From: Fremontodendron californicum
Taxonomy: Eukaryota > Streptophyta > Magnoliopsida > Malvales > Malvaceae
DNA: 64,000 nt
Assembly: GCA_030761205.1 (NCBI GenBank)
Contig: JAULJL010000038.1
Span: 2,666,001-2,730,000 of the forward strand
Direction: 5' to 3'
Of the stretch, positions 47,408 to 60,679 are shown one piece after another. A program made the position numbers and the translations under genes. The first letter of the stretch is position 1, and every line of letters begins with the position of its first letter. The notes below the pieces were generated by a model. It was not told the origin of the DNA and ran no database searches. It worked only from the letters and a program-made list of their open reading frames with translations.

Positions 47408-49973
47408 TCACAGAGAAGGAGCTGAATTAGCAGGAACAAACTTGATCGAAACACTGTTAACACAGTGGCGTTCATCTGTTGGCACTGAGAACCCTTCCCC
47501 TTTAAAAACATGACCTAAGTGCCCCCCGCAAGCTGCACATGTAATCTCAGTTCTTCTCCCATCAGGATCAGGCTGCAAAAGCATTGGCGCATGTTTAGGA
47601 TCTAATCAAAGGCATAACACTACCAGGACTAGGGATGATAAAACCCGAATCGTCCGATGGATTTCAAACCGATTCGTCACGAATGAAGAGTTTTTTTTTT
47701 GAACAATGGAGACAGAACGGGACCGTTTTTTTTTGTTTGAAAGACGAGAATGGAGCACTTCTGGTAGAGTCTTGCCCCGGATATTGAAATTATTATTTTA
47801 TCTTTAAATATTTAGCTTTTAAAAGAATAATAAAATAATACAACTAAACCTATTATTTTTCTTTTTCTTTTTAAAAACCTAAACCTAATACTTTTATCTT
47901 TTTCTTTCCATAGATTAGAAACCCGTTTATGTTGAATTTATATTTAATTTTTTTTTACAATGGGCGGTTATGAATGTAACCGACATCCATTGGAGTGGTA
48001 ATGGTATTGAAATTTCAACATTCACAACAAAACGGGACGGGGACAGAGTAGTCCAATGACGGGATGGAAACGGATATTGCAAAATCCGGCCCGCTGCGTT
48101 CTATTGCCATCTCTAACCATGACACTGAAAAAGAAGGGGATTGGGGAATGAGAAAGAATTTGAATACTCACAAAGCGGTTTATGGCTCCAGGGAAACCCT
48201 CAAAGAAAGCAGGCCAACCACAGCCAGAGTTAAATTTGGTCGTGGACTTGTAAAGCGGTGTCCCACAACCGGCACAATTGTAAACCCCTTCATCAAAAAT
48301 TTTATCATATTCTCCAGTTCCTCGCAACCTGTAAATGATCAAATATCAAAACCTTTGAGCATAACAGATCAAGGTATCTGCTGCAAACATGAATTAAGCA
48401 GGTTAACAAAAGCAAAGTTCTAAGATCCCATGTTTGCAAAAATCATAGTTTAATTGCAGTCAAGGGAAAATTTCAGCATTTTGAACTTAGGCATTTCAAA
48501 ATTTCATTTTCAATATTGGCCTTGGGTGGGGGGTGAGGTTTATGAAATGTAAGAAGATAAACAACAAGCCAGTCAGAACTTAAACAATATGATTGCAGTG
48601 AAGCAAATCAATGTCTCTAGGCCTATGTTGCTCTGACTCTTTATTTTTCTTTAAGTATCCGTGTCCGACACATATCCGGACATGGATATGAGAATATGAT
48701 TCTCCAAAGACCCTCCAAATACATGAAAATCTTGGAAAAAATTGAACATAGCCGTGTCGGACAGATACCCGTGTCCGACACTCACATCCGAGTCCAAGTA
48801 ACATAGCTCTAGACTCTCTAGACTTACATAAGATGCACAACTGTATGTCATTTATCAAGACCATGCAACCAATTTTAGCTCTACTTTGAACAATGACTAC
48901 TGGTGAGTGGTGAAAAACATAATCTCCAAACCATAATTAGGAAACAATGACAAGTATCCTACAGAGACCCTATGTTACTCGGATTCGGGTGTAAATATTG
49001 GATACGGGCATGTGTCTGACTCGAGTATGTTCAATTTTTTTTTTAAGTTTTTTCATATATTTGAAGGATCTTTGGAGGGTCATATCTCATACCCATGTCC
49101 GAATATAAGTCGGACACGAGTACTTCAAGAAAAATGAAAAGTTGGAACAACGTAGGTGAGACCAACAACATGTGCAAGAAAAAAGAGTACTATTGATATT
49201 GACTGGTTAGAAACTCTTTTTCTAAGGGCATTACCTATTGATTTCATGTTACACATCCACCATTGACATTCAAGTCTATTAAATGTTATATGAATCTGAA
49301 ATCAACACTCTTTCAGATTAGACACAGAACTTTTGAAAAAAAGAAATCTAGATTTTTTTTTTTCCAATTGAAAACCATCAGCTACCAGCCTGGCAGCTTC
49401 ATCATGTTTTAAGACAACTAATGGCCACAACAAAAAATCTGAAACCTACGTTACTCGGGCTCGGGAGTGAGTATCAGCCCACGGGTATGTTTAATTTTTT
49501 TTCAAGATTTTCATGTATTTGGAGTATTTTTGGAGGATCATATCCATACTCATTTTCGGATATGGGTTGAAGACGAGTACTTCAAAAAAAAAAAAAAATC
49601 GGAGCAAAAACTCTTAAGATGTCAGATAAGGAATTAAAAAAAAAATCTAAAGCAATCAACAAATTTAACAGTCAATCTGAAATTTTGAAACAAAGTCAAC
49701 CCAATCAACTAACCCCCAAAACACAAATTTGTAATTCAAAGACTTGTTTGATGGTACAAATCAAAGATACCCAGATTCTAAAACAAGTCAGAGATTCTAA
49801 AAAACAACAAAAAATTTAGAAGAAAAAATAAAGTACAAATGAAATTGAATGATGGGATTTTGTTCTTACTCGGTTCCTTTCTGACGCAGAATCCGAAACT
49901 GCTCTGGGGACAGAATTGCCCGCCATTCTTCCTCTGTTTTCTGAACAGAACCTGATGATGATGATACACTCAT
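47408..49973 (-). CDS. MSRB: Peptide methionine-R-sulfoxide reductase B
   Basis: Repairs the R-sulfoxide of methionine in oxidised proteins. Exons 49870-49973, 48172-48328 and 47408-47572 encode 141 residues. Landmarks: EEEWRAILSPEQFRILRQKG, zinc-binding CAGC and CAAC pairs, STTKFNSGCGWPAFF, and the catalytic Cys in RHCVNSVSIKF. The chosen ATG at 49973 (MSVSSSSGSVQKTEEEW) gives a cytosolic form like Arabidopsis MSRB5-9. However, the core most resembles plastid MSRB2, and the frame stays open upstream to a possible acceptor (CACTTGTAG|GTTTTTG, about 50036), so an unseen transit-peptide exon is possible. Intron 1 (1541 bp) contains three TIR elements and intron 2 one. Confidence 0.9.
47630..48115. 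mobile_element. TAGGGATG-type TIR element in MSRB intron 2
   Basis: Left end AGGGATGATAAAACCCGAATC; right end AATCCGGCCCGC...TTGCCATCTCTA. About 486 bp with GGGACGGGGACAG inside. This type of terminus is common among plant non-autonomous elements. Confidence 0.6.
48623..48806 (-). mobile_element. CTATGTT-family TIR element in MSRB intron 1 (first)
   Basis: CTATGTTGCTCTGACTCTTT to GAGTCCAAGTAACATAG. Flanks CTCTAGGC and CTCTAGAC are an 8-bp target duplication with one mismatch. Confidence 0.88.
48970..49155 (+). mobile_element. CTATGTT-family TIR element in MSRB intron 1 (second)
   Basis: CTATGTTACTCGGATTCGGG to AAGTTGGAACAACGTAG. Opposite orientation to the copy at 48623, 163 bp away. Confidence 0.85.
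49446..49607 (+). mobile_element. CTATGTT-family TIR element in MSRB intron 1 (third)
   Basis: CTACGTTACTCGGGCTCGGG to AAATCGGAGCAAAA. The right terminus is decayed. Confidence 0.75.
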
Positions 49974-51956
49974 GTTCAAAGCAGCAGTTTGGAAGTTCGA
50001 GTCTCGCGTACTACCACCACCTTCAAAAACCTACAAGTGAATCTGGACTGATACTTGAAAGAAATTTTCTTTTTATTGTTTTCCTCGTTACCAAAAAAAA
50101 ATGAAACTGGACGGAAAGTCGGGAAAGTTCAATCAATGGGGAAGATTTTAGATTCATAATGAATTCAAGACATTTTTACCTGGACATCTAATTTGGGTAT
50201 AATATCTTTTAGACCCCTCTTTTTGTCTAAAATTGGTAATTTTGCGTTTCTTAATCCACAATTTCAATTTGATCCATTTTTAAGTTCTGCCTTTTTGATC
50301 CCTTTAAAAACTACTCATATTTTTTTTAATATCTTTTAATTTTTTTTTGAAATGAAATTCATTTATCATAAAATATTAATAGCATCTGACATAATTACTT
50401 GGTGGATAAAATCTGAATAATCTTCTAACCAAAACATGTTTTCAAATTGAAACAAGCTAACGCATGTGCCATTTTATTTCACCATGCTTCTCCCTTTTGT
50501 CACAATTGGTCCTATGTTAGAAAAATCATCCTCGTCAACCATCAATTTCTTGATAATAATTAGTGCATCCTCTTCCAATATGATTCTTCGAAAACCCATC
50601 TATTGTGCTAGCTAGGGTTGAGCAAAAAAAATCGAGAAAATCGAAAATCGATCCGAACCATTGTGTTCGGTTCGATTTCGGTTCGGTTATTAGTTTGATT
50701 TATTCGGTTCGGTTTAGGATTCTTAAGTCAAAAAATCCCAATTATCCGAACCGAAACCGAATTATATTTTTTAATTATTTTTATAATATAAAAATAAATA
50801 TTTTAATTTTAAATTAGTGAAAAAAACTTAAAAAAATACTATTAAAAAATACATTTTTAAAATTTTTTAAAAACTATGATACTTTGGCTATGGAAATAGC
50901 ATGTTAGGCATAAATAACCGATTTAAAATAGCATGTAATAAAACCAAAAATTCAAAAACCCAAAATGATATGGAAAACCAATAACCGAATCGAACCGAGC
51001 TATCGTGGTTCGTTTATAACCGATTATTAAATTTCTTCGGTTAGGTTTCGGTTACGAATATGAAAAAACTGAATTTTTTGATTCGATTTTTAAAACCCGA
51101 AAAAATCAACCCGACCCGAACTGAACTCACCCCTAGTGCTACCTCCAATGCCTTAACAATTGCTAATGCTTCGACTATACAAGCATCATTAAACTTACTG
51201 ACTTTTATTGTTGCCTCTCCCAGAACAAACCCCTCATGATCTCGAACAATCACTCCGATGCCTCCTATCTAAATGCCCCATCAAAATTGATTTTGTAAAA
51301 TTGAAATGGTGGTGGTTTCATGAGAATTCGAGCCACCATTGGCAACAATACAAAATAACTATTCACTAAAAAATTATTTATTTATTTTTTAACTTATTTT
51401 TTTAAAACATATTTTTTCACCAGTGTGATAAATTCTATTTCTAAATGCAACTTTAGAATAATACTATATGTAAAAAACTAAAATGTAATTATGTAACTAT
51501 TTGCTCAAAAATTATGGGCTACAACTTGCCTTTTTTGGGCCAAACCTTCTTCTGGGTGGATACTAGGAAGGCCCAAATTTAAGCCCATGGGCTCAGTATG
51601 AATCCGTCATAAGCCCAAATCGAGGGTTTAGGTTGCTGGTTCAGCTTTACTAAAGGAAGAAAAACCTAACGGCAGCGTTTTTAGTTTAGGAAAGCTTTTC
51701 AAAGCTAACTCTTGGTTCTTGATAAATCTGGTTATTTTTTTATTTATTACTGTTTCGTTCTTCTCTGTTCTCTTTTGATTAAAAAAAAACTCCGACATAA
51801 AACCAAGATCACTGAGCTCCAACCTTAACAAAAAATACCCTTTTATTGTCTCCAAAACAGCAAATCGAACCCATGTTTTGAAAATTTAAGATATGCCTTA
51901 AAGAGCACAAAAACAAGAACAAAGAAAAAAGAAAAACAAGGAAGGGAGGAGAAACA
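49974..51956. other. Divergent promoter region of MSRB and SAC3B
   Basis: No supported gene. The left part should hold the MSRB 5' region. One TIR element lies at 50613-51135. The last 100 bp before 51957 are A-rich leader sequence of SAC3B. Confidence 0.5.
50613..51135. mobile_element. TAGGGTTGAG...CTCACCCCTA TIR element, 523 bp
   Basis: Ends TAGGGTTGAGC and AACTCACCCCTA are imperfect inverted repeats. The interior has repeated GGTTCGGTT/AACCGAA motifs. Flanks GTGCTAGC (50605-50612) and GTGCTACC (51136-51143) form an 8-bp target duplication with one mismatch, as for hAT elements. Confidence 0.7.
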
Positions 51957-54900
51957 ATGTCAGGGTTTGGGAAGCATTCAGGTCCAACAGCTGCCCCAAA
52001 TTCTGCAAACCCATTTCAGTTTCAACGCCCTCCTCCTCCTTCCTCCACTTCCCCAATTAGACCCTCCCGGTATTTTGCCTTCAAGTTTGTTCATTTAATG
52101 GCTCTAATTTTGATCTTTCAGTGTTCCAAGTTCAAATCTTTAAATTTTTTTTTTTTTGTACTTCTTTAATGGTTTCTTATTAGTTTGGGGTTTAGGAGAT
52201 TGGTTGCATTGATGGAGGGAACAAAGAATGTAAAAAGGATGGACCTTTATGATTTTTTTTATTAGGGTTTAAATTGCTAATTAGACTGCAAATTTATTTT
52301 GTTACATGCCAATTATACTTTTGGGATGGAGGTGCTAAGTTTTTTTTTTTTAACTTTAGGTGGATGATTTTGGCTTTATGGAAGTTGGAAGTTGCTTGTT
52401 TTAGTGAATCTAGAAGCATTTCACTGCTTTAGTTGCAGATTTGGTTCCTTTCATGTTGATTAAAAACTCATGGATTTTGTTCTGATTGAAGGGGCATTGA
52501 AGCTGTAGATAGAGTTCGGTCACCACTGTCAGCTTTTGAGAACTTCAGTCCTGCTGTGAGACCTTATCAGTATGGTGGAGACCAAAGGTAAGAACACATG
52601 CTAATCTGTAGCTTTGTTTTTTTATGTATTTATTTATGTTTTCCTTTTCTGCTGATGTTCATTTCCTCATTGTTCAAAATCCTAATATATGTTGCAGTTT
52701 TCATGATTATGAAATAGCACAATTTATTTGTCCCGGAATGCCGATCTGATAGTTCTTATTTTCTTCCAGGCCCATTGAATCTCCTCCTAGATGGGCTGAT
52801 GGCCAAATTTCCTTAAAAGATTATGATGCCCAAACTCGTCTCAGGCCACCTGCAGTCACATCATTTGTTGCTTCACGAAATTCTGAAACTAGTGTTACAG
52901 CTAAGATTGCTCGATTTCAAGAGTCAAAGAAGACCAAATCACCTCCATCGCTAGATGACGCTGTACCAAGAAACTCCAGTCAAACGATCCTTCAAAGGCA
53001 TGTTCATGCTATCATTTTTCAGCTACTTGCATGAGATAGTATGGTCTTTTTCTTGATATTGGATATGAATTGGTGCAATTTGGTGACATCTTCACTTGGT
53101 TTTTCCGTTTTCCATTCCTCTTTCTACAGGAAACTTTTCATGATGACTTCCATTATTTGTAGTTGTTGTTGTAATGGTCGCTTCTAGCTTATAAAGGGGT
53201 GTCTGTCAAGATGTCTCAGGAAACTGTCATCTATCCACTTTTTTAATCCATCTTAAGACTTGTGGCTTGAATGTGATTTCACTCTAGTTGACATTACTAT
53301 CTTAATAAAAATCCAGAGTGATCATTTCTTCATTCATACAATCCCAGTACTGTGATAAATCGACTCCTTTAGCTCTCTTATACATTTGTGTTCAGTCATG
53401 GTCTTGGGATTTTCACTGAAGATGATTTCTCTGTATGGTTGAGACTTTTATGCAGGCACTTTACTTGTAAGGATTATGTTATGTGTGCTCTCTCACATGC
53501 TGAATCCCCTGAAAGTAACAAGTTTTCACAGATGTTTTATTTATTATGCAGGCCTTCTTTCCATCCCCATATGCCGCACAATCCAGTCAAGTTGCCAGCC
53601 ATCTATCCCAATTTGCCAGCTCATCAGGACCGGTCTGTGGTCTCACCTCATGCAGGTTCCCCTGATTACAGGAAAAGCTTTGTGAATGAAGTGCCTGATA
53701 TGCAAGCCCCAAAACAGGGCAGGTTGCCACCCGCACAACCTGCTGACGAATTTAACCAGGAGCATCATCTGCTTGTTCGCAATGGCTCTAAAAGGTGAGT
53801 ATACAATCTTAGCGGATACATAAATACTTTTTTCCTCGTGTTGTGTTTGAAAGCCTTGATCTGAAAATGGTTAACGATTTCCTTTTCTTTTTCCCTCAAT
53901 TTTCTTGCATAAAAATGAGGAAACTATCTTGATAGAAGTGTTAAAAGTCAAACCAGTCAGTATTGTACAGTGGAGTTCACTCTATAATTTGTTTGGGAAT
54001 TGAGAGATTATGTGCTCATGCATACAGATTTCTTTACTGCCTTGCCGTTCTGATTCGTGTGTCTTTGTGCAGTCCTCCCCCTTTTTTCCATCCCATTAAT
54101 TCGGGTATGTATTCTTGCAGGCCTTCAGGATCTCCTCCAAGGTTTACCAAGCCGAATAGTCTTTCTCCTAGCTCTGATGTACTAATTCGTCCAAGATCCT
54201 TGCCTTCTCCTGCAGTTAGAAACATTGGGCCTCCAGGTTCTAAAAGAACAAGGTCTCCTCCTTCAATTTACCGTGATGAATTTCTTCAGGAAAACTCCAG
54301 TCCAACTGAAGATGATAATGAACGGTAAAATTTAACATCCAGTGACAACATTGATGTTAAAACCATTGATTATTAATTCCAATCTTCCTTGTTATTGCAG
54401 AGAATTGCAAGCCAAAGCAAAGCGATTAGCTCGTTTCAAAGCTGAATTGAGTGAAACTATTCAGATAAGTCCTCCAGATATTGCTGGTCAAAGATTGTCT
54501 GCAAATAGATTTCAGCACAATGTGGAAGAAAGGAAGAAACTTGTTGGGAAACAGTCTATGGATTCAGCTGGGGAGTTCTTGAATGACACTGTTTTATCTG
54601 ATTTTGATGGCACAGAAACATCCAGAGTCATCATTGGGTTATGTCCAGATATGTGTCCAGGTATGTGCCTAGACGCCTGAAACCTCGGAGCAAGCTCTTA
54701 ACAGGAATACTCGAAATGAGACTTTGAGATAGATATTAATGAGAATGTTGATGGAGAAACTACCATATTGGAAACAAAGAAAGTCCTGTCATAAGTTCAT
54801 CTCTCTCAATCTTCAGTTTTATCTGATTTTCTTGTGTCTTGGAGAAACAGTTATCTTATTACATGTGAAATAGCTGTCTAACTGACAGCAGTTTCTCTGT

Positions 54901-57900
54901 TGATGTGATCCAAATGTTGCTTCAATTTTCAGAGTCGGAAAGGGCAGAAAGAGAAAGAAAAGGTGATCTTGACCGGTACGAACGCTTTGATGGTGATAGA
55001 AATCAAACAAGTGAATCCCTCGCTGTTAAGAAGGTAATGTAAAAGGAAACTTCTTTTCTCCGTGATTTGTTTGTGATAAAAAATGACGAATATGCTTACA
55101 TTTACTATACAGTACACTAGGACAGCTGAGAGAGAAGCAAGTTTGATACGGCCCATGCCAGTCCTGCAGAAGACAATAGATTATCTACTCAATTTGTTAG
55201 ATCAGCCGTATGATGACAGGTTTCTTGGAATATATAATTTTCTATGGGATAGGATGAGAGCAATTCGAATGGACCTGAGGATGCAGCACATCTTTGACCA
55301 AAGGGCTATCACTATGCTAGAGCAAATGGTATGTCCTTGCAACGGTGTCTTTCTTGTCAGTTGTCCCATTATGGTGATTCTTGAATACTTATGCATGTTG
55401 AGTAAAAATCAATCCAACAAAATATTATCAGAAAAAAATCATTTTCATTCATATAGGTCGATGGAAAGTATTTCTGTTTATGATGTGCTTGTGACTTATA
55501 TTAATGATAAGGTGCGCATTATAGTTGTTCCTGTTGGGCCTTTAAATGAGTACTGCCACTCTGATTCTTGCCCCCTATCATCATTTTATTTTCTGAATTC
55601 TCGTTGCAAGCTGCTGCAGTAAAGATTACAGACACACGACATGTGTTGTTGTCTTGTAGCATGATACTGCTGCTGCCAAAGCTTCTGCCTTTTTGTTTCC
55701 ATGAATTACATGGCAGTTGTTGCCCACTTAAGTTGTTCCCACTTATATTTAGAATGAACAGATAAACATAGATGTTTTATGGTCTTGCCTACATTTTTAT
55801 TCATCCATGTTTATCTCAGTACCTAAAGCATAAGCTGCAATTTGTTGCATTTGAAGACAAATATCTAAGTCATGCTCTGATTTGTTCTCTAGACTAATTA
55901 GTGATGCTGATCTATCTTTGTCAGATAAGGCTTCACATAATTGCCATGCATGAATTATGTGAATACACCAAAGGAGAGGGTTTCTCTGAGGGATTTGATG
56001 CACATCTAAATATTGAACAGATGAACAAAACATCAGTCGAGCTATTCCAAATGTACGATGATCACAGGAAGAAAGGAATTAATGTTCCAACGGAAAAGGA
56101 GTTTAGAGGTTATTATGCACTTCTCAAACTTGACAAGCATCCTGGGTATAAAGTAAGTCAATACAAATGGTAAATCAATTATACAAACTTCATCAATTCT
56201 CTTTGAAAATAAGCACTCCCCATTAGGTTGAACCTGCAGAGCTCTCACTGGACCTTGCTAAGATGACTCCAGAGATAAGACAAACACCAGAAGTGCTATT
56301 TGCTCGTGATGTAGCTAGGTTGTTACTTCCCTTCAACTTTCATTGCCACTGGGGTGTTGAACTTGGTCTAACTATTTAAACTCCTTGCACTTCCAGGGCT
56401 TGCAGAACAGGTAATTTTGTTGCCTTCTTTAGACTTGCAAGGAGGGCAAGCTACCTTCAAGCATGCTTGATGCATGCTCATTTTGCAAAGGTAGGTATGA
56501 GGAATTATTCCATCTCCTACCTCTCCCCCACCTTCAACATAAAACTCTCAAATTCTTTATTTTGCATTCATTCTATACTATATCCTATTCCTCCCATTTC
56601 TTTGCTTTGCTGCTTGGCACCAAATGCAGTTTCGGTAGGATCATGCCTGCAGGAGCAAACGCTTTTTCTGTAATCACATGTTTATGCCATATTAGAGTCT
56701 GACTACATTGTGCTATTTATGGAAGAAACTGTGTCACAAAGTCCTCTCAAGTATAAATTATGACATTTACTCTTTATGTGCTGCATAATACTTAGTTCTT
56801 TTCTCTTCTCTATAATCATTGGGGTTGATAAATTATGGTGCTTTGATCAGTTACGAACCCAGGCTTTTGCTTCTCTACACTCGAGTCTCCAGAACAACCA
56901 AGGCCTCCCTGTTACCCTTGTTGCCAGGTGGCTTGGGATTGAGGTAATATTTCTTGCCTTAAATTGGAAAGTACATTTTGTTTTTTATCTTCATGTTAAG
57001 TTCCTTCTTATCTTATGCTGCTTCTGGTGGTTGGATTTAGGAAGAGGACATAGAAAGCATTTTAGACTACTATGGCTTTCCGATAAAGGAATTTGAAGAG
57101 CCATATATGGTGAAGGAAGGTTCATTTCTTAATGCTGAAAATGACTATCCTACCAAGTGTTCAAGACTGGTTCATCAAAAAAGATCAAGAACAATAGCTG
57201 GGGATGTTGCAGTTCCTCATGAAGTGACTTCCTTGCCCATAGGAGCGACCAAGGAGAGTCGACTGGGTAAAGTATATAAGCAAAGGGCAAATGCCTCACC
57301 TTCCCCTAGAAGGGCGAGTTCCATTTTAGCAGCTAACAAAGAAATGCCTGATTCTAAAGTTGTTCCTTCTCCAAAGTATGGTGTGCAACTGCATTCATTG
57401 ACTGAGACATCAAAAGGTGTAGGAAAGCTCCAAGATGGTCATCTCAACTCCGGTGCCTCCAAACCGTTTAATTTCTCTTTGGATCGTAGTTCCCCTAGGT
57501 CACTGCCAGCTAAAGTTGCGGTTACGGAGAAAGCAAACAATGATGCTCTTTTCACCATATTGCCAGGGAGAACGATGGCTTCTGCCATGGAACAAATACC
57601 ATTGCAAATTATGTCACAAGCATCTCAGCCAAAGAGATCACCTAGTGGTATATTTGATTACGCTGTGGAAAACTCCATACCTCGAAGTATGGTTATTGAT
57701 AATGTAAAATCTCAGCCAGTGAGATCCCCTAGTGGCAAATATGATTATATAACAAAGAACTCAGTACCTCAAACTTTGGCTATTAGTGATTTAAAATCTG
57801 TGTCAGAGAGACCAAGTGATAAATATGATTATGCTTTGGAAAATTCGGTGCCTCAAGGAATGGCAGTTAATGATTTAGGAGATAAACCATCGGATAGTCA

Positions 57901-60247
57901 TCTAGAAATTGAGAATCAGGAAATAGTAGTGAATAGTCAACATAAGGAAGTTGCCGAAGCAAAACTCAAGTTGATCCTGAGGTCTGTAACATTGTCAATC
58001 TGGTTTTGGATGCAACCTTCTGTTATATTTTTCTTACTGGCATCTTTCCTGTTAGGTTGTGGAGCCGACGTGCTGCAAAGCGAAGGGAATTACGTGAACA
58101 AAGGCAGTTGGTGGCTGAAGCTGCACTATGTTCATTACCACTGGGAATACCAGTTCGGCAGAACAACGATGTAAGATTTTTTCTTATTCTACTGTAATTG
58201 TCAGAATGTATAAGTCATTCTAAGTTTTTCTTATTATTTTCTCTGCAAGTAATTCTAATTTCCATTTCTTATTTGAGACATTTACATTGAACCACAGCCC
58301 CTCTTCCTCCTGACAAGGATAGTTCCCAGTTTCATTACTGGTGGCTGTGATATTTATTCATTTTAGTTGATATTTACATATTTCTATGATTTTGTTGACA
58401 CATACTGCATTAGTTTCTGTTCCTTTCACTGTGTTTATTCTTGTTCTTTTATTGATCCTTTGCAGCAACGGAGCACATTTGGTGAGCTTGATTTTGATCA
58501 TGTCATGAGGGAGAGATGTGAAAAATATGAAAGCTCATGGTCAAGGCTGAATGTTTCTGATGTAGTGTCAGGCATATTGGGTCAAAGAAACCCAGATGCT
58601 AAATGCCTATGCTGGAAAATTATTTTATGTTCTCCAGAGAGCAAACAAGGAGACCAACTGATGCAGAAGAGCCAGGTTACTGGTTTGGCAGCTGGCCCGT
58701 GGTTGTTCTCTAAGATCATGCCTTCTACAGAAGATAATAGTGATGACGATTTAGCAGTAACGTCTCCTGGTTTGTCAATATGGAAGAAATGGGTTCCTAG
58801 CCAATCTGGTGCCGATCTAACCTGCTGCTTGTCTGTTGTAAAGGATGCAAATTGCGATAATCGGGATGAGGCAGTATCTGGAGCTAGTGCAATAGTATTC
58901 CTTGTATCTTATAGCATTCCATGGAAGCTACAAAAGGTCCAACTTCATAATCTTCTGACATTAATCCCTCCTGGTTCATGTTTACCCCTTCTGGTCTTAA
59001 GTGGTTCTTATAATGTAGAAGATTCAGATCCTTCTTCAGTTATAGTTAATGAATTGGGGCTGCATGACATTGACAAATCACAAGTAAGCAGCTTTTTGGT
59101 TGTATTCCTGGTTGGCAAGCAACATTTAAAACACTCGAATGGGTTTTTCAGTGACGAACGGTTAAGGGAAGGACTGAAGTGGCTGGCCAATGAATCACCT
59201 CTACAACCTGTTCTTACTCGTGTGAAGACACGCGAACTTGTTATGTCGCACTTGAGTCCTTTGTTGGAGATGTTGGATAAGATGAGCGATAACGAAGTAG
59301 GTCCAAATCACTGCATCTCAGTCTTCAATGAAGCAGTTGATTGGTCATTGGGAGAAATCGCTGCTGCTGTTAAAGCAAATCCGACCGATTGGCCTTGTCC
59401 GGAGACGATGTTGCTGAAAGATTCTAGTGACGAGCTTTTCGCAGTGAAGTTGTTCTTGCCAAGTGTGGGATGGAGCTCAACAGCAAAAACTACACCACTT
59501 GAATGTGCATTGAAAGATTGTAGACTTCCCAGTTTTCCTGATGATATCTCATGGTTGCAAAAAGGTTCCAAGATGGGGAAAGATATTGATAACCACAGAT
59601 TACTGCTCGAAAACTGCTTGATACGATACCTAACACAATCAAGCAAGATGATGGGAATTCCACTAGCTACAAAAGAGACATCTGTGATGCTACAAAGAAA
59701 CACACGGCTCGAATTACGCAGCTTGAGCTACTATCTTGTACCAAACTGGATCACAATTTTCCGACGAATTTTCAATTGGCGACTTACGAGGTTATCAACC
59801 GGGGCCTGCTCGTTTTCTTACGTTTTGCAGTCTCATCATGTTGCTCCTCCGAAATCGGAAGATTTACTCAAGTTACAGCTTGAAGGTAACACTTCACCAT
59901 ATTGTTTGAGTCATCCATCTCTAGATGAAATAATTGAAGTTGGCTGTAGTCCCCTCAAGTCTCAGAGGATTGGCTTGGATCCAGATCCTTCTCGAATAGA
60001 GACAACCTTAAACACTGTAGTTCAGGAGGCGGCTACGACAAGTATCGCCTCGAAGGATAAAGGAGATTCTTCTCAGAAACATGGATTGGCTATTGCAGAT
60101 GATGTTGCTTGTAAAACCAATAAATCAAATATTAGTTATGGTAAAATGGTGGCGGCTGAAATAGAAACGGATAGATTAAGCCAGTTGTTGGAGAAATGTA
60201 ACACAGTACAGAATATTATAGGTGAGAAGCTATCAATTTACTTCTGA
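51957..60247 (+). CDS. SAC3B: SAC3 family protein B (TREX-2 mRNA export scaffold)
   Basis: Large scaffold of the TREX-2 complex at the nuclear pore, linking transcription to mRNA export. Exons: 51957-52069, 52492-52587, 52770-52997, 53552-53794, 54121-54324, 54401-54660, 54933-55033, 55113-55328, 55925-56152, 56227-56318, 56397-56490, 56851-56943, 57041-57981, 58056-58170, 58466-60247. One frame, about 1601 residues (Arabidopsis SAC3B is of similar size). The N-terminus (1-295) is Pro/Ser-rich with a recurring exon-joint pattern ending in Arg-Pro/Arg-Gly. The Sac3/GANP domain runs from about 375 (GLCPDMCPESERAERERKGDLDRYE) through YTRTAEREASLIRPMPVLQ to WLGIEEEDIESILDYYGF, about 700. Exon 13 has three tandem repeats of roughly 29 residues. 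The rest is a low-complexity and helical C-terminus. Exon 3 ends at a GC donor (AAAG|GCATGT). Confidence 0.92.
57637..57895 (+). repeat. Three coding repeats of about 29 residues in SAC3B
   Basis: RSPSGIFDYAVENSIPRSM, RSPSGKYDYITKNSVPQTL and RPSDKYDYALENSVPQGM are successive units with V/I-x-D-N/L linkers. They lie just after the Sac3 domain and have diverged by substitutions. Confidence 0.8.
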
Positions 60248-60679
60248 TATACGATTTTTTTTAACTTACACATATCTCTCATTATAAATGAGGTGCTTTT
60301 GTAATCTTATATTTGTTCTAATGTTTCTTCTTCTGTATGATGAGAAAATAACAAGGCTTTGCACCTATTAGGCAGCATGTTTTCTCTCTTTCTCTCTCCA
60401 TAGAATATAGAGTGATGTGAAAGGATTGTAGATGTTGAAATTTAAATCCTAAACTTATTGTATACAACTTCTTAAGAATGATTGCATGAAACGATTGGAT
60501 TAAGTTCGGATTTTATTGACGAAGTAATTTTTGAGTGTTCGTTAAGCATTTCGTAGTTTATTATCTCGATTTCTTTCCTTCTTCCTTGGCCTTTGTTAGG
60601 TGGAAAAAGGGTTAATCACTAGGGCAATAGCTTGGCAAAGCCTTTTGTATTGTTTAATTAGATGAGATACACCTATTGT

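Noticed and set aside
51041..51253. 70-residue minus-strand frame (MIVRDHEGFVLGEATIK...), resembling an RNase H-like retroelement fragment
   Set aside because: The short match to reverse-transcriptase-associated RNase H style sequence (VEALAIVKALEVAL) is suggestive, but most of it runs into the TIR element end and no further domain is visible.
53388..53798. Longer SAC3B exon starting at 53388
   Set aside because: The upstream part does not fit the exon-joint pattern; the acceptor at 53551 keeps frame with exon 3.
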